Program-made: the position numbers and the translations under genes
NCBI GenBank assembly: GCA_021769295.1
Contig: JAETTD010000007.1
Coordinates: forward strand, 1-64,000
Source: Bacillota bacterium
Lineage (GTDB): Bacteria; Bacillota; Clostridia; Peptostreptococcales; Anaerovoracaceae
Length of the DNA stretch: 64,000 bases
Direction of reading: 5' to 3'
The notes under the pieces: generated by a model
Databases searched by the model: none
What the model was told of the DNA's origin: nothing
What the model saw: only the letters and a program-made list of their open reading frames with translations
Part shown: in pieces, positions 56,708-64,000 of the stretch
Layout: each line of letters starts with the position of its first letter
Numbering within the stretch: the stretch's first letter is position 1

Positions 56708-57658
56708 ATGATGAACGGAAACTTGTCCCTTGGGATAGACACAAGCAATTACAAGACATCTGTAGCAATCTTAACGGAAAATGGCGAAATACTCTTCAAC
56801 AGTCAGGAGTTTTTAACGGTAAAAAAGGGCGAACGAGGACTTAGGCAATCGGAAGCCCTGTTTCAGCATGTAAGACAGCTTCCGCATATTATAAAAGAGG
56901 CTTTGGCAGATAAAGAAATAAGAGAAAGAATAGGCTGCGTCGGCGTATCCGTAAGGCCGCGCCCCGTAGAAGGCTCATATATGCCCGTATTTATGGCGGG
57001 AGAATCCTTTGCTAAAACAATTGGCGCCGCTCTCAATGTTCCCGTTTACGGATTTTCTCATCAGGAAGGGCACATAGAAGCTGTAAAACATTATTCCGAA
57101 TTTAAACATGCAAACCGGCTGATATGCTTCCATTTCAGCGGCGGCACCACCGAAGCTCTGTTGATAGACGAGCCAAAGGGAATATTTGAGATAGTTGGCG
57201 GCTCAAAAGATCTGGCATATGGACAGGTTCTCGACAGGGTAGGCGTCTCAATGGGAATTGATTTTCCGTGCGGAGAAGCCCTCGATAATATGGCAGCCCA
57301 ATATAAAATTCACACCGATTTATTGTCTCCGGTTAAGGTCAGAGACGGATATGTAAATCTGTCGGGGATAGAAACTCAGGCTCAGAGAATGTTATCCCGC
57401 TGCAACCAATCCGATGTGGTCTGCGATTTGTTTTTCAAGCTTTCGGAGTCTGTAAAAGAAATGACATTGCAGCTGGCGTCAAAATATGATATTGATAAAT
57501 TTCTTTATGCCGGAGGCGTATCGTGCAGCAGATATATGCGGACTTTTTTGGCGGAAAATCTCAGTAAAAATTTAAGGACGGCTTTCGGAGAAACTAAGCT
57601 GTCTTCTGATAATGCCATAGGCATCGCATTGCTCGGAGGAAAAAACATATGGCTTTAA
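56708..57658 (+). CDS. TsaD/Kae1 paralog (M22 family), clostridial type
   Basis: About 316 aa (the track begins at TTG 56696; ATG 56708 or 56711 is more likely, though no good ribosome site is seen). It has the ASKHA fold of TsaD: LGIDTSNYKTSVAI, the metal motif SHQEGH near residue 117, FSGGTTEAL, LDRVGVSMGIDFPCGEALD and YAGGVSCSRYM. True TsaD starts with ETSCDET and has HxEGH and SGGHT; here these differ. Such paralogs are common between nusB and xseA in Clostridia. Function is unknown; the t6A role should not be assumed. Confidence 0.75.
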   Translation: MMNGNLSLGIDTSNYKTSVAILTENGEILFNSQEFLTVKKGERGLRQSEALFQHVRQLPHIIKEALADKEIRERIGCVGVSVRPRPVEGSYMPVFMAGESFAKTIGAALNVPVYGFSHQEGHIEAVKHYSEFKHANRLICFHFSGGTTEALLIDEPKGIFEIVGGSKDLAYGQVLDRVGVSMGIDFPCGEALDNMAAQYKIHTDLLSPVKVRDGYVNLSGIETQAQRMLSRCNQSDVVCDLFFKLSESVKEMTLQLASKYDIDKFLYAGGVSCSRYMRTFLAENLSKNLRTAFGETKLSSDNAIGIALLGGKNIWL

Positions 57659-58800
57659 GACCTGTAACAGTTTCACAGTTAAATGAATATATAAGCAGAG
57701 TTCTTACCACAGACCCGCTGCTGGGCAATATTTCCGTAACAGGCGAGATTTCAAATCTGAAGTTTCACAGCTCCGGTCATGTGTACTTCTCAATGATAGA
57801 TGAAAATTCAAAGATAAACTGCTTTTTACCGGCAGCTTACGTTAAAAATCTCAATTATGCCTTGGGAAACGGTCTGGAAATAGTAGTTCACGGTTATATA
57901 AACGTATACAGAAAGGGCGGCACATACACTCTGTTTGTAAAGGATATAGAAGTGTGCGGAGAAGGCAATCTGTCGATGGCATTTGAACTTCTTAAAAACA
58001 GATTGAGTGACGAAGGGCTCTTTGACTCGGCTCATAAACTGCCCATACCGGAATTTCCCAAAACGATAGGCATAGTCACATCGGAAACCGGCGCTGCCGT
58101 TCGCGACATGATAAAGATAATAAAGAGCAGGACGAAGATGACGAATATCATCGTGTTTCCCGTTCTTGTTCAGGGCAATGAGGCTGCGCGGAATATAGCT
58201 GAAACATTGGATATGATAAACAGGGATTTTGACGATATAGATGTTCTCATAGTCGGACGCGGAGGCGGTTCCACTGAGGACTTGTGGGCCTTTAACGAAG
58301 AAATACTGGCAAGGGCTGTATATCGAAGCCAAATCCCGATCATTTCGGCAGTCGGTCATGAGATAGATTTTACAATATGCGATTTCGTTGCCGATTTAAG
58401 GGCGGAAACCCCTACCGCCGCTGCGGAAAAAGCCGTACCGGATGACAAGGTGCTTCAGGAGAAAATTGCAGACCTTAAAAGGGGAATGCTCACTCATCTT
58501 GAGAATAAAGTTTCGTATTTTGAACTTCTTGCCAAAAATTATATAAACGATATGTACGGCATTCTCACCAGAAAAACGGAAAACATCGAGAGCAGGCTTA
58601 AACAGAGCTTTATTTCCCTTGAATCAAATAATCCCGTCAACATTCTAAACAAGGGATATGCGGTGATTAAAGACCGGGACGGATACGTCATATCATCATC
58701 AAAGGATATGCTTCCCGATAACGGGTATAAAATATACTTTAAAGACGGTACAGTTGAAATCACTATATCGGAGCTTAAGAGAGAAGGTGAAAATATATGA
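57649..58800 (+). CDS. xseA: Exodeoxyribonuclease VII large subunit
   Basis: 383 aa. An N-terminal OB fold (VTGEISNLKFHSSGHVYFSM near residue 24) is followed by the catalytic domain with GIVTSETGAAVRDM near residue 141 and VGRGGGSTEDLWAFN near residue 201. The C-terminal coiled-coil region is a little short compared with 400-450 aa relatives. It overlaps the gene before by 10 bases and xseB by 4. Confidence 0.95.
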   Translation: MALRPVTVSQLNEYISRVLTTDPLLGNISVTGEISNLKFHSSGHVYFSMIDENSKINCFLPAAYVKNLNYALGNGLEIVVHGYINVYRKGGTYTLFVKDIEVCGEGNLSMAFELLKNRLSDEGLFDSAHKLPIPEFPKTIGIVTSETGAAVRDMIKIIKSRTKMTNIIVFPVLVQGNEAARNIAETLDMINRDFDDIDVLIVGRGGGSTEDLWAFNEEILARAVYRSQIPIISAVGHEIDFTICDFVADLRAETPTAAAEKAVPDDKVLQEKIADLKRGMLTHLENKVSYFELLAKNYINDMYGILTRKTENIESRLKQSFISLESNNPVNILNKGYAVIKDRDGYVISSSKDMLPDNGYKIYFKDGTVEITISELKREGENI

Positions 58801-58979
58801 CCTTTGAAGAGTCTATGAAAAACTTGGAAGAAATGTCAGAAAAAATAAAAAGGGAAGACATTACTTTAGAAGAAGCTATCAAATGTTACGAGGAGGGCAT
58901 AAAATGCTATGAAGAATGCAACAAAATTCTCAGCGACGCCCGCCAAAAAATAGAGATTTATGAAAAAGGAGCTGAATGA
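58797..58979 (+). CDS. xseB: Exodeoxyribonuclease VII small subunit
   Basis: 60 aa, two-helix protein with TFEESMKNLEEMSEKIKR and LEEAIKCYEEGIKCYEECN, as in the family. Several copies wrap each XseA. ATGA overlaps on both sides. Confidence 0.95.
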   Translation: MTFEESMKNLEEMSEKIKREDITLEEAIKCYEEGIKCYEECNKILSDARQKIEIYEKGAE

Positions 58980-59878
58980 GTATGACCGACAGAAGTTACG
59001 AAGATTATAAGACTCTTATAGACAATCATTTGATGGATTTTATCCCAAATATCGATAACAAAAGCATTTCTCTTTATGAGGCCATGAAGTACAGCCTTAC
59101 GGCAGGCGGAAAAAGACTCAGACCCGCTCTGCTTTTGGCCGCATGTGACTTCGCCGGCGGAGATATAAAAGAAGCTCTTCCTTATGCATGTGCATTGGAA
59201 TATATTCACACTTATTCTCTGATTCATGATGACTTGCCTGCCATGGATAACGACGACCTTCGCAGAGGTCTTCCTACAAATCATAAAGTATACGGCGAAG
59301 CCATAGCTATTTTGGCGGGAGACGGTCTGCTGACCTGCGCTTTTGAAGCTATTACAAAGGATATGATGCTTTACTATGATTCTCCCGAAAAGATAAAGAA
59401 GAGAGTAAATGCTGCATATGAGATAGCAAAAGGGGCAGGATGCAAAGGTATGGTTGCCGGTCAGCTGTCCGATATTGAAGCGGAAAATGCCATAGCTTCC
59501 AACGAAATGCTCGAGTACATTCATCTGAACAAGACGGGAGCTTTATTTAAAGCTGCCGTTAAGGCAGGCCTCTATTTGGGCAATCCTACCGATGACATGA
59601 TAAGTAACTTTGAAAAATACTCAGATAACCTCGGACTTGCATATCAGATTGCAGACGATATACTGGACGTAATAGGCAATCCTGACGAACTGGGCAAAGC
59701 CATAGGTTCGGATGTAAAGAAGAATAAGAACACTTATACATCAATTAACGGATTGGATGCAGCTTATGCACGCCTTGAGGAACTTACTGAAAACGCAGTA
59801 AAAGCTATAGAAGATTATTACGATAACGCCGAATTCTTCAAAAAACTTGTTATGGATTTGGCTAAAAGAAACAAATAA
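58976..59878 (+). CDS. ispA: Farnesyl diphosphate synthase (polyprenyl synthetase)
   Basis: 300 aa, trans-prenyltransferase making FPP for undecaprenyl and other isoprenoids. First aspartate-rich motif DDLPAMDNDDLRRG near residue 82; second QIADDILDV near residue 223; GGKRLRP near residue 40. ATG 58976 overlaps the xseB stop; a second ATG two codons on is equally possible. Followed by dxs, which supplies its precursors. Confidence 0.93.
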   Translation: MSMTDRSYEDYKTLIDNHLMDFIPNIDNKSISLYEAMKYSLTAGGKRLRPALLLAACDFAGGDIKEALPYACALEYIHTYSLIHDDLPAMDNDDLRRGLPTNHKVYGEAIAILAGDGLLTCAFEAITKDMMLYYDSPEKIKKRVNAAYEIAKGAGCKGMVAGQLSDIEAENAIASNEMLEYIHLNKTGALFKAAVKAGLYLGNPTDDMISNFEKYSDNLGLAYQIADDILDVIGNPDELGKAIGSDVKKNKNTYTSINGLDAAYARLEELTENAVKAIEDYYDNAEFFKKLVMDLAKRNK

Positions 59879-59914
59879 ATGCATATAGATATGCGGTTTA
59901 AAGAAGGATTTTAA

Positions 59915-61783
59915 ATGAAATCAGATATTACACAATACAACTTTCCGGAAGATTTGAAGAAAATGAGCGTTGCGGAAATGGAAATCCTTTCATATTCAAT
60001 AAGAGATTTCCTTATAGAAAAGGTTTCCGCCACAGGGGGACATCTGGCCTCAAATTTAGGTGTGGTGGAGTTGACCTTGGCATTGCATAAGATGTTTGAC
60101 AGCCCAAAGGATAAAATCATCTGGGATGTGGGACATCAGGCATACGTTCATAAAATATTGACCGGCAGAGCCGGAGAATTTGATACTCTCAGACAGCTGG
60201 ACGGCCTGAGCGGCTTTCCGAAGGCAAAGGAGAGCAAGCACGATATTTACGATACAGGACACAGCAGCGTGTCCGTCTCTGCCGCTGCGGGGCTTGCCGC
60301 CGCAAGAGACCTAAACAATGAAAAATACGAAGTCATAGCTGTAATAGGCGACGGCTCCCTTACGGGAGGAATGGCATACGAAGGACTTAACAACATAGGC
60401 GACAGCAAGTCAAAGGTCATAGTAATTTTAAACGATAACGGCATGTCCATTTCGCCCAATACCGGAGGTATTTCAAAACATTTGGGAAACCTTAGAACTT
60501 CAAAAGGCTATCTGGGAGCCAAAAAGTTCGTAAAAAACAGGCTGAGGACCATCCCGAGCATAGGAAAATCTTTGGTCAACGGCCTGGCTGATTTTAAAAA
60601 CGATATAAAGTATTCCATAATGGACCACGGCGGAGTTCTTTTTGAAGAACTGGGCTTTACATACTTCGGACCTGTTGACGGTCATAACATAAGCGACCTT
60701 TTAAACGTATTGAGCCATGCAAAGAGTCTGGACGAGCCTGTGCTTATACATGTAATAACGAAAAAGGGCAAGGGCTACAGAAACGCCGAAAGCAATCCCG
60801 GAAAATTCCACGGAATAGGGCCCTTTGACCCTACTACGGGAACTCTCCTTCAGAAAAAAGACGGGGAAACTTTTTCGTCTCTGTTCGGCAGATTTATAAC
60901 GGAAAAAGCTGAAAAGGATGAAAAGATAGTGGCCATTACGGCAGCCATGTGCGAAGCTACAGGTCTGGATAAATTTTCCAATAAATTTCCGAAGCGGTTC
61001 TTTGATGTCGGAATAGCTGAGGAACACGCCGTATCATTTGCTGCAGGTCTTGCAAAAGGCGGCATGAAACCGGTAGTCTGCATATATTCTTCATTCCTTC
61101 AAAGGTCCTATGACCAGATTATGCAGGATGTATGCATGCAGAATTTACCTGTGATATTTGCAATAGACAGGGCAGGGTGTGTAGGAGCTGACGGAGAGAC
61201 TCATCACGGTATGTTTGACTTGTCCTATCTTTCAACCATACCGAATATGACCGTGTTGGCGCCAAAAGACGGCAACGAGCTTAAAGCTATGCTTGACTTT
61301 GCCTTCGAATTAAACGGTCCTGTGGCCATAAGATACCCTCGGGGAAAGGCTAATTACGATAAAGAAATTATGTCAACTTATTCAGGAGGCAACATAAGGG
61401 TAAGCCAAGGAGAGAGGATTGACATCTGGGCATGCGGCAAAATGTATGACTGCGGACTTAAGGTATGTCAAATCTTAAATTCAAAGGGAATCAGCGCAGG
61501 TCTGGTGGAAGTCGCTTCCGTCAAACCTTTGGATTTGGAGCCTTTTTATCAGCTCAGTCATAAACCTGAGACAATCGTTACCATTGAGGATAATTCCCTT
61601 GCCGGAGGCTTTGGAACCAAGCTGTCTTCCCAATTGGCAGGAACCGCAACCGAAGTTTTGAAATTCGGCTGGCCCGATGAATTTGTACCTCAGGGGACTT
61701 TTGAGCAGCTCACCGACAGATTTGGGCTCACCCCTGAAAAAATTGCAGAAAGGATATGTGAACATATTGAAAGAAAGGCTTGA
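59915..61783 (+). CDS. dxs: 1-deoxy-D-xylulose-5-phosphate synthase
   Basis: ThDP-dependent first enzyme of the MEP isoprenoid route, 622 aa. ThDP motif GDGSLTGGMAYEGLNN near residue 144; transketolase-like DVGIAEEHAVSFAAG near residue 365; YDQIMQDVCMQNLPV near 403. The early HLASNLGVVELTLALH stretch is typical. The ispA-dxs-tlyA order is standard in Firmicutes. tlyA begins inside its last codons. Confidence 0.96.
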   Translation: MKSDITQYNFPEDLKKMSVAEMEILSYSIRDFLIEKVSATGGHLASNLGVVELTLALHKMFDSPKDKIIWDVGHQAYVHKILTGRAGEFDTLRQLDGLSGFPKAKESKHDIYDTGHSSVSVSAAAGLAAARDLNNEKYEVIAVIGDGSLTGGMAYEGLNNIGDSKSKVIVILNDNGMSISPNTGGISKHLGNLRTSKGYLGAKKFVKNRLRTIPSIGKSLVNGLADFKNDIKYSIMDHGGVLFEELGFTYFGPVDGHNISDLLNVLSHAKSLDEPVLIHVITKKGKGYRNAESNPGKFHGIGPFDPTTGTLLQKKDGETFSSLFGRFITEKAEKDEKIVAITAAMCEATGLDKFSNKFPKRFFDVGIAEEHAVSFAAGLAKGGMKPVVCIYSSFLQRSYDQIMQDVCMQNLPVIFAIDRAGCVGADGETHHGMFDLSYLSTIPNMTVLAPKDGNELKAMLDFAFELNGPVAIRYPRGKANYDKEIMSTYSGGNIRVSQGERIDIWACGKMYDCGLKVCQILNSKGISAGLVEVASVKPLDLEPFYQLSHKPETIVTIEDNSLAGGFGTKLSSQLAGTATEVLKFGWPDEFVPQGTFEQLTDRFGLTPEKIAERICEHIERKA

Positions 61784-62573
61784 TTCTCTTTTAGTCAAAA
61801 AAGGCTTGTTTCCTTCCAGGGAAAAGGCAAAAGCATCCATAATGGCGGGAATCATATACGTAGACGGCAATATAAGCGATAAAGCAGGCAATATGGTGGA
61901 CACAGACGCTGTAATTACCGTAAAAGAGAACCTTTGTCCCTATGTAAGCCGTGGAGGTCTTAAACTTGAAAAATCCGTAAAAATGTGGAATCTCAACCTT
62001 TCAGGCGCCGTATGTATGGACATAGGAGCCTCGACGGGCGGATTTACGGATTGTATGCTTCAAAACGGCGCAGCCAAAGTATATGCTGTTGACGTAGGGT
62101 ACGGACAACTTGACTATAAGCTGAGAAATCATCCCAAGGTTACAAATATGGAAAAATGCAATATAAGATATATAGATAAAGACGCCATAGAACCTTTGGA
62201 TTTCATCAGCATAGATGTGTCCTTCATATCTCTCAGACTGGTACTTCCGGTGGCCGCAGCTCTCCTTAAACCGGAGGGAAAGCTTGTATGCCTCGTTAAG
62301 CCTCAATTTGAGGCAGGAAAGGAGCAAGTTGGCAAGAAAGGTATAGTAAGAGACAGAAAAGTCCATGTACAAGTGATTGAAAATGTGATAAAATATTCAG
62401 TTGAAAGCGGTCTTAATCCGGCAGGACTTACCTTCAGTCCCGTTACGGGAGCAAAAGGCAATATAGAATATTTGCTTTATATAAACGGCAAGAAAAACAC
62501 GCCTTCGGATTTAGATTGCGGGTTTTTAAACATCGAAGAAGTTGTTAACACCTCCCATGAGGAGTTGGAATAA
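61767..62573 (+). CDS. tlyA: TlyA family rRNA methyltransferase (S4 plus FtsJ domain)
   Basis: About 268 aa. The track start at 61677 lies far inside dxs; TTG 61767 gives the usual beginning KERLDSLLVKKGLFPSREKA, and AAGGA lies 12 bases upstream (GTG 61758 is the alternative). An S4 RNA-binding domain covers residues 1-60. The methyltransferase has MDIGASTGGFTDCML near residue 85 and ISIDVSFISLRLVLP near residue 150. Mycobacterial TlyA 2'-O-methylates rRNA cytidines; the hemolysin label is historical. Overlaps dxs by 17 bases. Confidence 0.9.
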   Translation: MKERLDSLLVKKGLFPSREKAKASIMAGIIYVDGNISDKAGNMVDTDAVITVKENLCPYVSRGGLKLEKSVKMWNLNLSGAVCMDIGASTGGFTDCMLQNGAAKVYAVDVGYGQLDYKLRNHPKVTNMEKCNIRYIDKDAIEPLDFISIDVSFISLRLVLPVAAALLKPEGKLVCLVKPQFEAGKEQVGKKGIVRDRKVHVQVIENVIKYSVESGLNPAGLTFSPVTGAKGNIEYLLYINGKKNTPSDLDCGFLNIEEVVNTSHEELE

Positions 62574-62605
62574 AAGTAAGTATTAGTAAATCAAAGGAGA
62601 AAGAA

Positions 62606-63796
62606 ATGAAACTATCAGAAAAAGTGTTATCTATGGAACTTTCGCCAATCAGAAAATTTGTTCCATACGCAGATGCCGCAAGAGCAGCAGGAAAGAAAGT
62701 TTACGGACTTAATATCGGCCAGCCTGATATTAAAACTCCGCAGGCATTTTTCGATGCAGTAAAGAATTACGATGAAGAAGTATTGGCTTATGCCAACTCT
62801 CACGGAGTTGCAGAACTGCTGGACGCATTGGTAGGATACTACAAGAGAATAGGTCTTGATTTTGAAAAGAAAGACCTTCTTATCACCAACGGAGGCTCAG
62901 AAGCTATCAACATGCTTATGACATCCATGCTTGACCCCGGCGATGAAGTTATTATGGCTGAGCCTTTCTACACAAACTACAAGACCTTTGTAGGTCAGGC
63001 AGGCGGCAATGTTGTAGCTATTCCGACAACTGCAGAGGACGGATATCAGTATGCTGTAAGAGAAAAAATCGAAGGCGTTATCACTCCTAAGACCAAAGCT
63101 CTTTGCATAATCAACCCTGGCAACCCTACAGGTAAAGTTTTAACTAAGGATGAAATGAAACTTATCGTTGATATAGCTTTAGAGCACGATTTATTCATCA
63201 TCGCAGACGAAGTTTACAGAGAATTCGTATATGACGGAAAAGAAATGACAACCTTCGGTTCATTTAAAGAAGCTGAACAGAACGTAATAATCGTTGACTC
63301 TGTTTCAAAGAGATTCTCAGCCTGCGGCGCAAGAATCGGTTCAATCGCTTCAAAAAATGAAGAACTGATGAACAACCTTATGAAACTTGCTCAGGCAAGA
63401 CTGTGCTGCCCTACAATCGACCAGATCGGTGCTGCTGCACTTTATAACCTGGATCCGTCATACTTCAACGATATTAAGAAAGAATATGAACACAGAAGAA
63501 ACGTTTCAGTTGAGGCTCTCAACGAAATCGAAGGCATAAAATACGGAGTACCTGAAGGCGCATTCTACATAACCTGTCAGCTTCCTGTAGATAACGCAGA
63601 GAAATTTCTCATGTTCCTGCTCACCGAATTCGACGTAAACGGTGAGACTTGCATGTTCGCACCTGCCGGCGGATTCTTCAGCACACCGGGAGTAGGTCAG
63701 TCCGATATGCGTATTGCATACGTTCTCAATGCAGAGGACATGAAGGCCGGAATCAACGTAATCAAAGAAGGTATCAAGGCATACAATAACAGATAG
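62606..63796 (+). CDS. Class I/II PLP aminotransferase (aspartate aminotransferase-like)
   Basis: 396 aa, fold type I. The substrate/phosphate part GLNIGQPDIKTP is near residue 34, PGNPTGKVLTKDE near residue 171, and the PLP lysine is in DSVSKRFSACGARIGS near residue 236. Substrate cannot be fixed from sequence; aspartate, aromatic or branched-chain amino acids are all possible. Since IlvE is not in the leu/ilv operon, it might serve there, but this is speculation. AAAGGAGA precedes the ATG. Codon choice (GTT/GAA/CTT-rich) suggests high expression. Confidence 0.85.
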   Translation: MKLSEKVLSMELSPIRKFVPYADAARAAGKKVYGLNIGQPDIKTPQAFFDAVKNYDEEVLAYANSHGVAELLDALVGYYKRIGLDFEKKDLLITNGGSEAINMLMTSMLDPGDEVIMAEPFYTNYKTFVGQAGGNVVAIPTTAEDGYQYAVREKIEGVITPKTKALCIINPGNPTGKVLTKDEMKLIVDIALEHDLFIIADEVYREFVYDGKEMTTFGSFKEAEQNVIIVDSVSKRFSACGARIGSIASKNEELMNNLMKLAQARLCCPTIDQIGAAALYNLDPSYFNDIKKEYEHRRNVSVEALNEIEGIKYGVPEGAFYITCQLPVDNAEKFLMFLLTEFDVNGETCMFAPAGGFFSTPGVGQSDMRIAYVLNAEDMKAGINVIKEGIKAYNNR

Positions 63797-63841
63797 TTTT
63801 AACATTTTAAATATTTTATCAAGGATTAAAGGAAGGACATT

Positions 63842-64000
63842 ATGAAATTATCACCGATGATGGAACAATATCTTGAAATTAAGAGTAATTATCAGGATTG
63901 TATACTGTTTTTCAGACTGGGCGATTTTTATGAGATGTTCTTTGACGATGCCAAGTTAGCATCAAAAGAGTTGGAATTAACGCTAACCGGCAAAAATTGC
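63842..64000 (+). CDS. mutS: DNA mismatch repair protein MutS, N-terminal fragment (cut by window edge)
   Basis: 53 codons run to the window edge. [27 protein letters not shown] contains the FYE mismatch-recognition motif typical of MutS1 (F-x-E intercalating residue). GGAAGG lies just before the ATG. The rest of the gene lies outside the window. Confidence 0.93.
   Translation, partial: MKLSPMMEQYLEIKSNYQDCILFFRLGDFYEMFFDDAKLASKELELTLTGKNC

Noticed and set aside
56708-57658. Genuine tsaD
   Set aside because: The N-terminal and glycine-rich signatures differ from TsaD and the location is that of the clostridial paralog; not excluded without a genome search.

Overview
The window looks like a chromosomal segment of a spore-forming, strictly anaerobic member of the Clostridia. 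The evidence is the complete spoIIIA operon, the fused SecDF, a bifunctional Rel, a bifurcation-type NuoE/NuoF/NuoG-like flavoprotein complex, the Firmicute gene orders (mltG-trmR-U32, asp23-nusB-xseAB-ispA-dxs-tlyA, nadD-yqeK-rsfS-leuS) and Shine-Dalgarno sites of GGAGG type. I cannot name the genus; a lineage near Clostridiales Family XIII/Anaerovoracaceae is a guess. Almost every gene is on the + strand and packed with small gaps or ATGA-type overlaps.

Layout. 1-1300: left-edge accessory patch with the C-terminal end of an IS transposase, a regularly spaced hairpin-repeat array, two terminators and one unrecognised protein. 1428-18776: long housekeeping run (secDF, rel, dtd, MBL hydrolase, hemZ, hisS, aspS, nadD, yqeK, rsfS, leuS, rnjA, ylbF-like, an N-terminally short M24 peptidase, efp). 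18858-23027: mltG, trmR, a U32 tRNA-hydroxylase-like gene and a CNNM/CorC protein. 23104-28863: a three-gene NuoE/NuoF/NuoG-like complex with a GltD-type NADPH domain, best read as a Sporomusa-type Nfn (Stn) bifurcating transhydrogenase. 28983-29277: a second array. 29381-41620: branched-chain amino acid operon (leuA, leuC, leuD, ilvA, leuB, a DUF815 ATPase, ilvB, ilvN, ilvC, ilvD), preceded by a leader peptide and attenuator. 41741-43136: self-contained TetR plus CPBP-protease pair. 43137-43544: hairpin-rich intergenic region with a third, shorter array and a candidate sigma-E promoter. 43545-47730: spoIIIAA-AH with a very short spoIIIAF. 47885-55433: Mrp/Mnh-type cation antiporter operon with three NuoL/M/N-like subunits. 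55625-55845: fourth array. 55972-64000: asp23, nusB, TsaD paralog, xseA, xseB, ispA, dxs, tlyA, an aminotransferase and the start of mutS.

How it fits together. Translation, tRNA modification and RNA turnover dominate the left third. The middle supplies NADPH/NADH/ferredoxin balancing and Val/Leu/Ile synthesis, which consumes NADPH at IlvC. The right third joins sporulation channel genes, sodium/proton homeostasis and isoprenoid supply.

The most unusual signal is not a protein. At least three, probably four, intergenic regions carry short imperfect palindromes of about 35-39 nt repeated at a period of 62 bp (exact in three arrays, about 62-63 in the fourth). The arms differ between arrays (TGCCGT/ACGGCA, GAAATCG/CGATTTC, GTATAC) but the geometry is kept. 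They do not behave like CRISPR arrays, and I know of no name for them.
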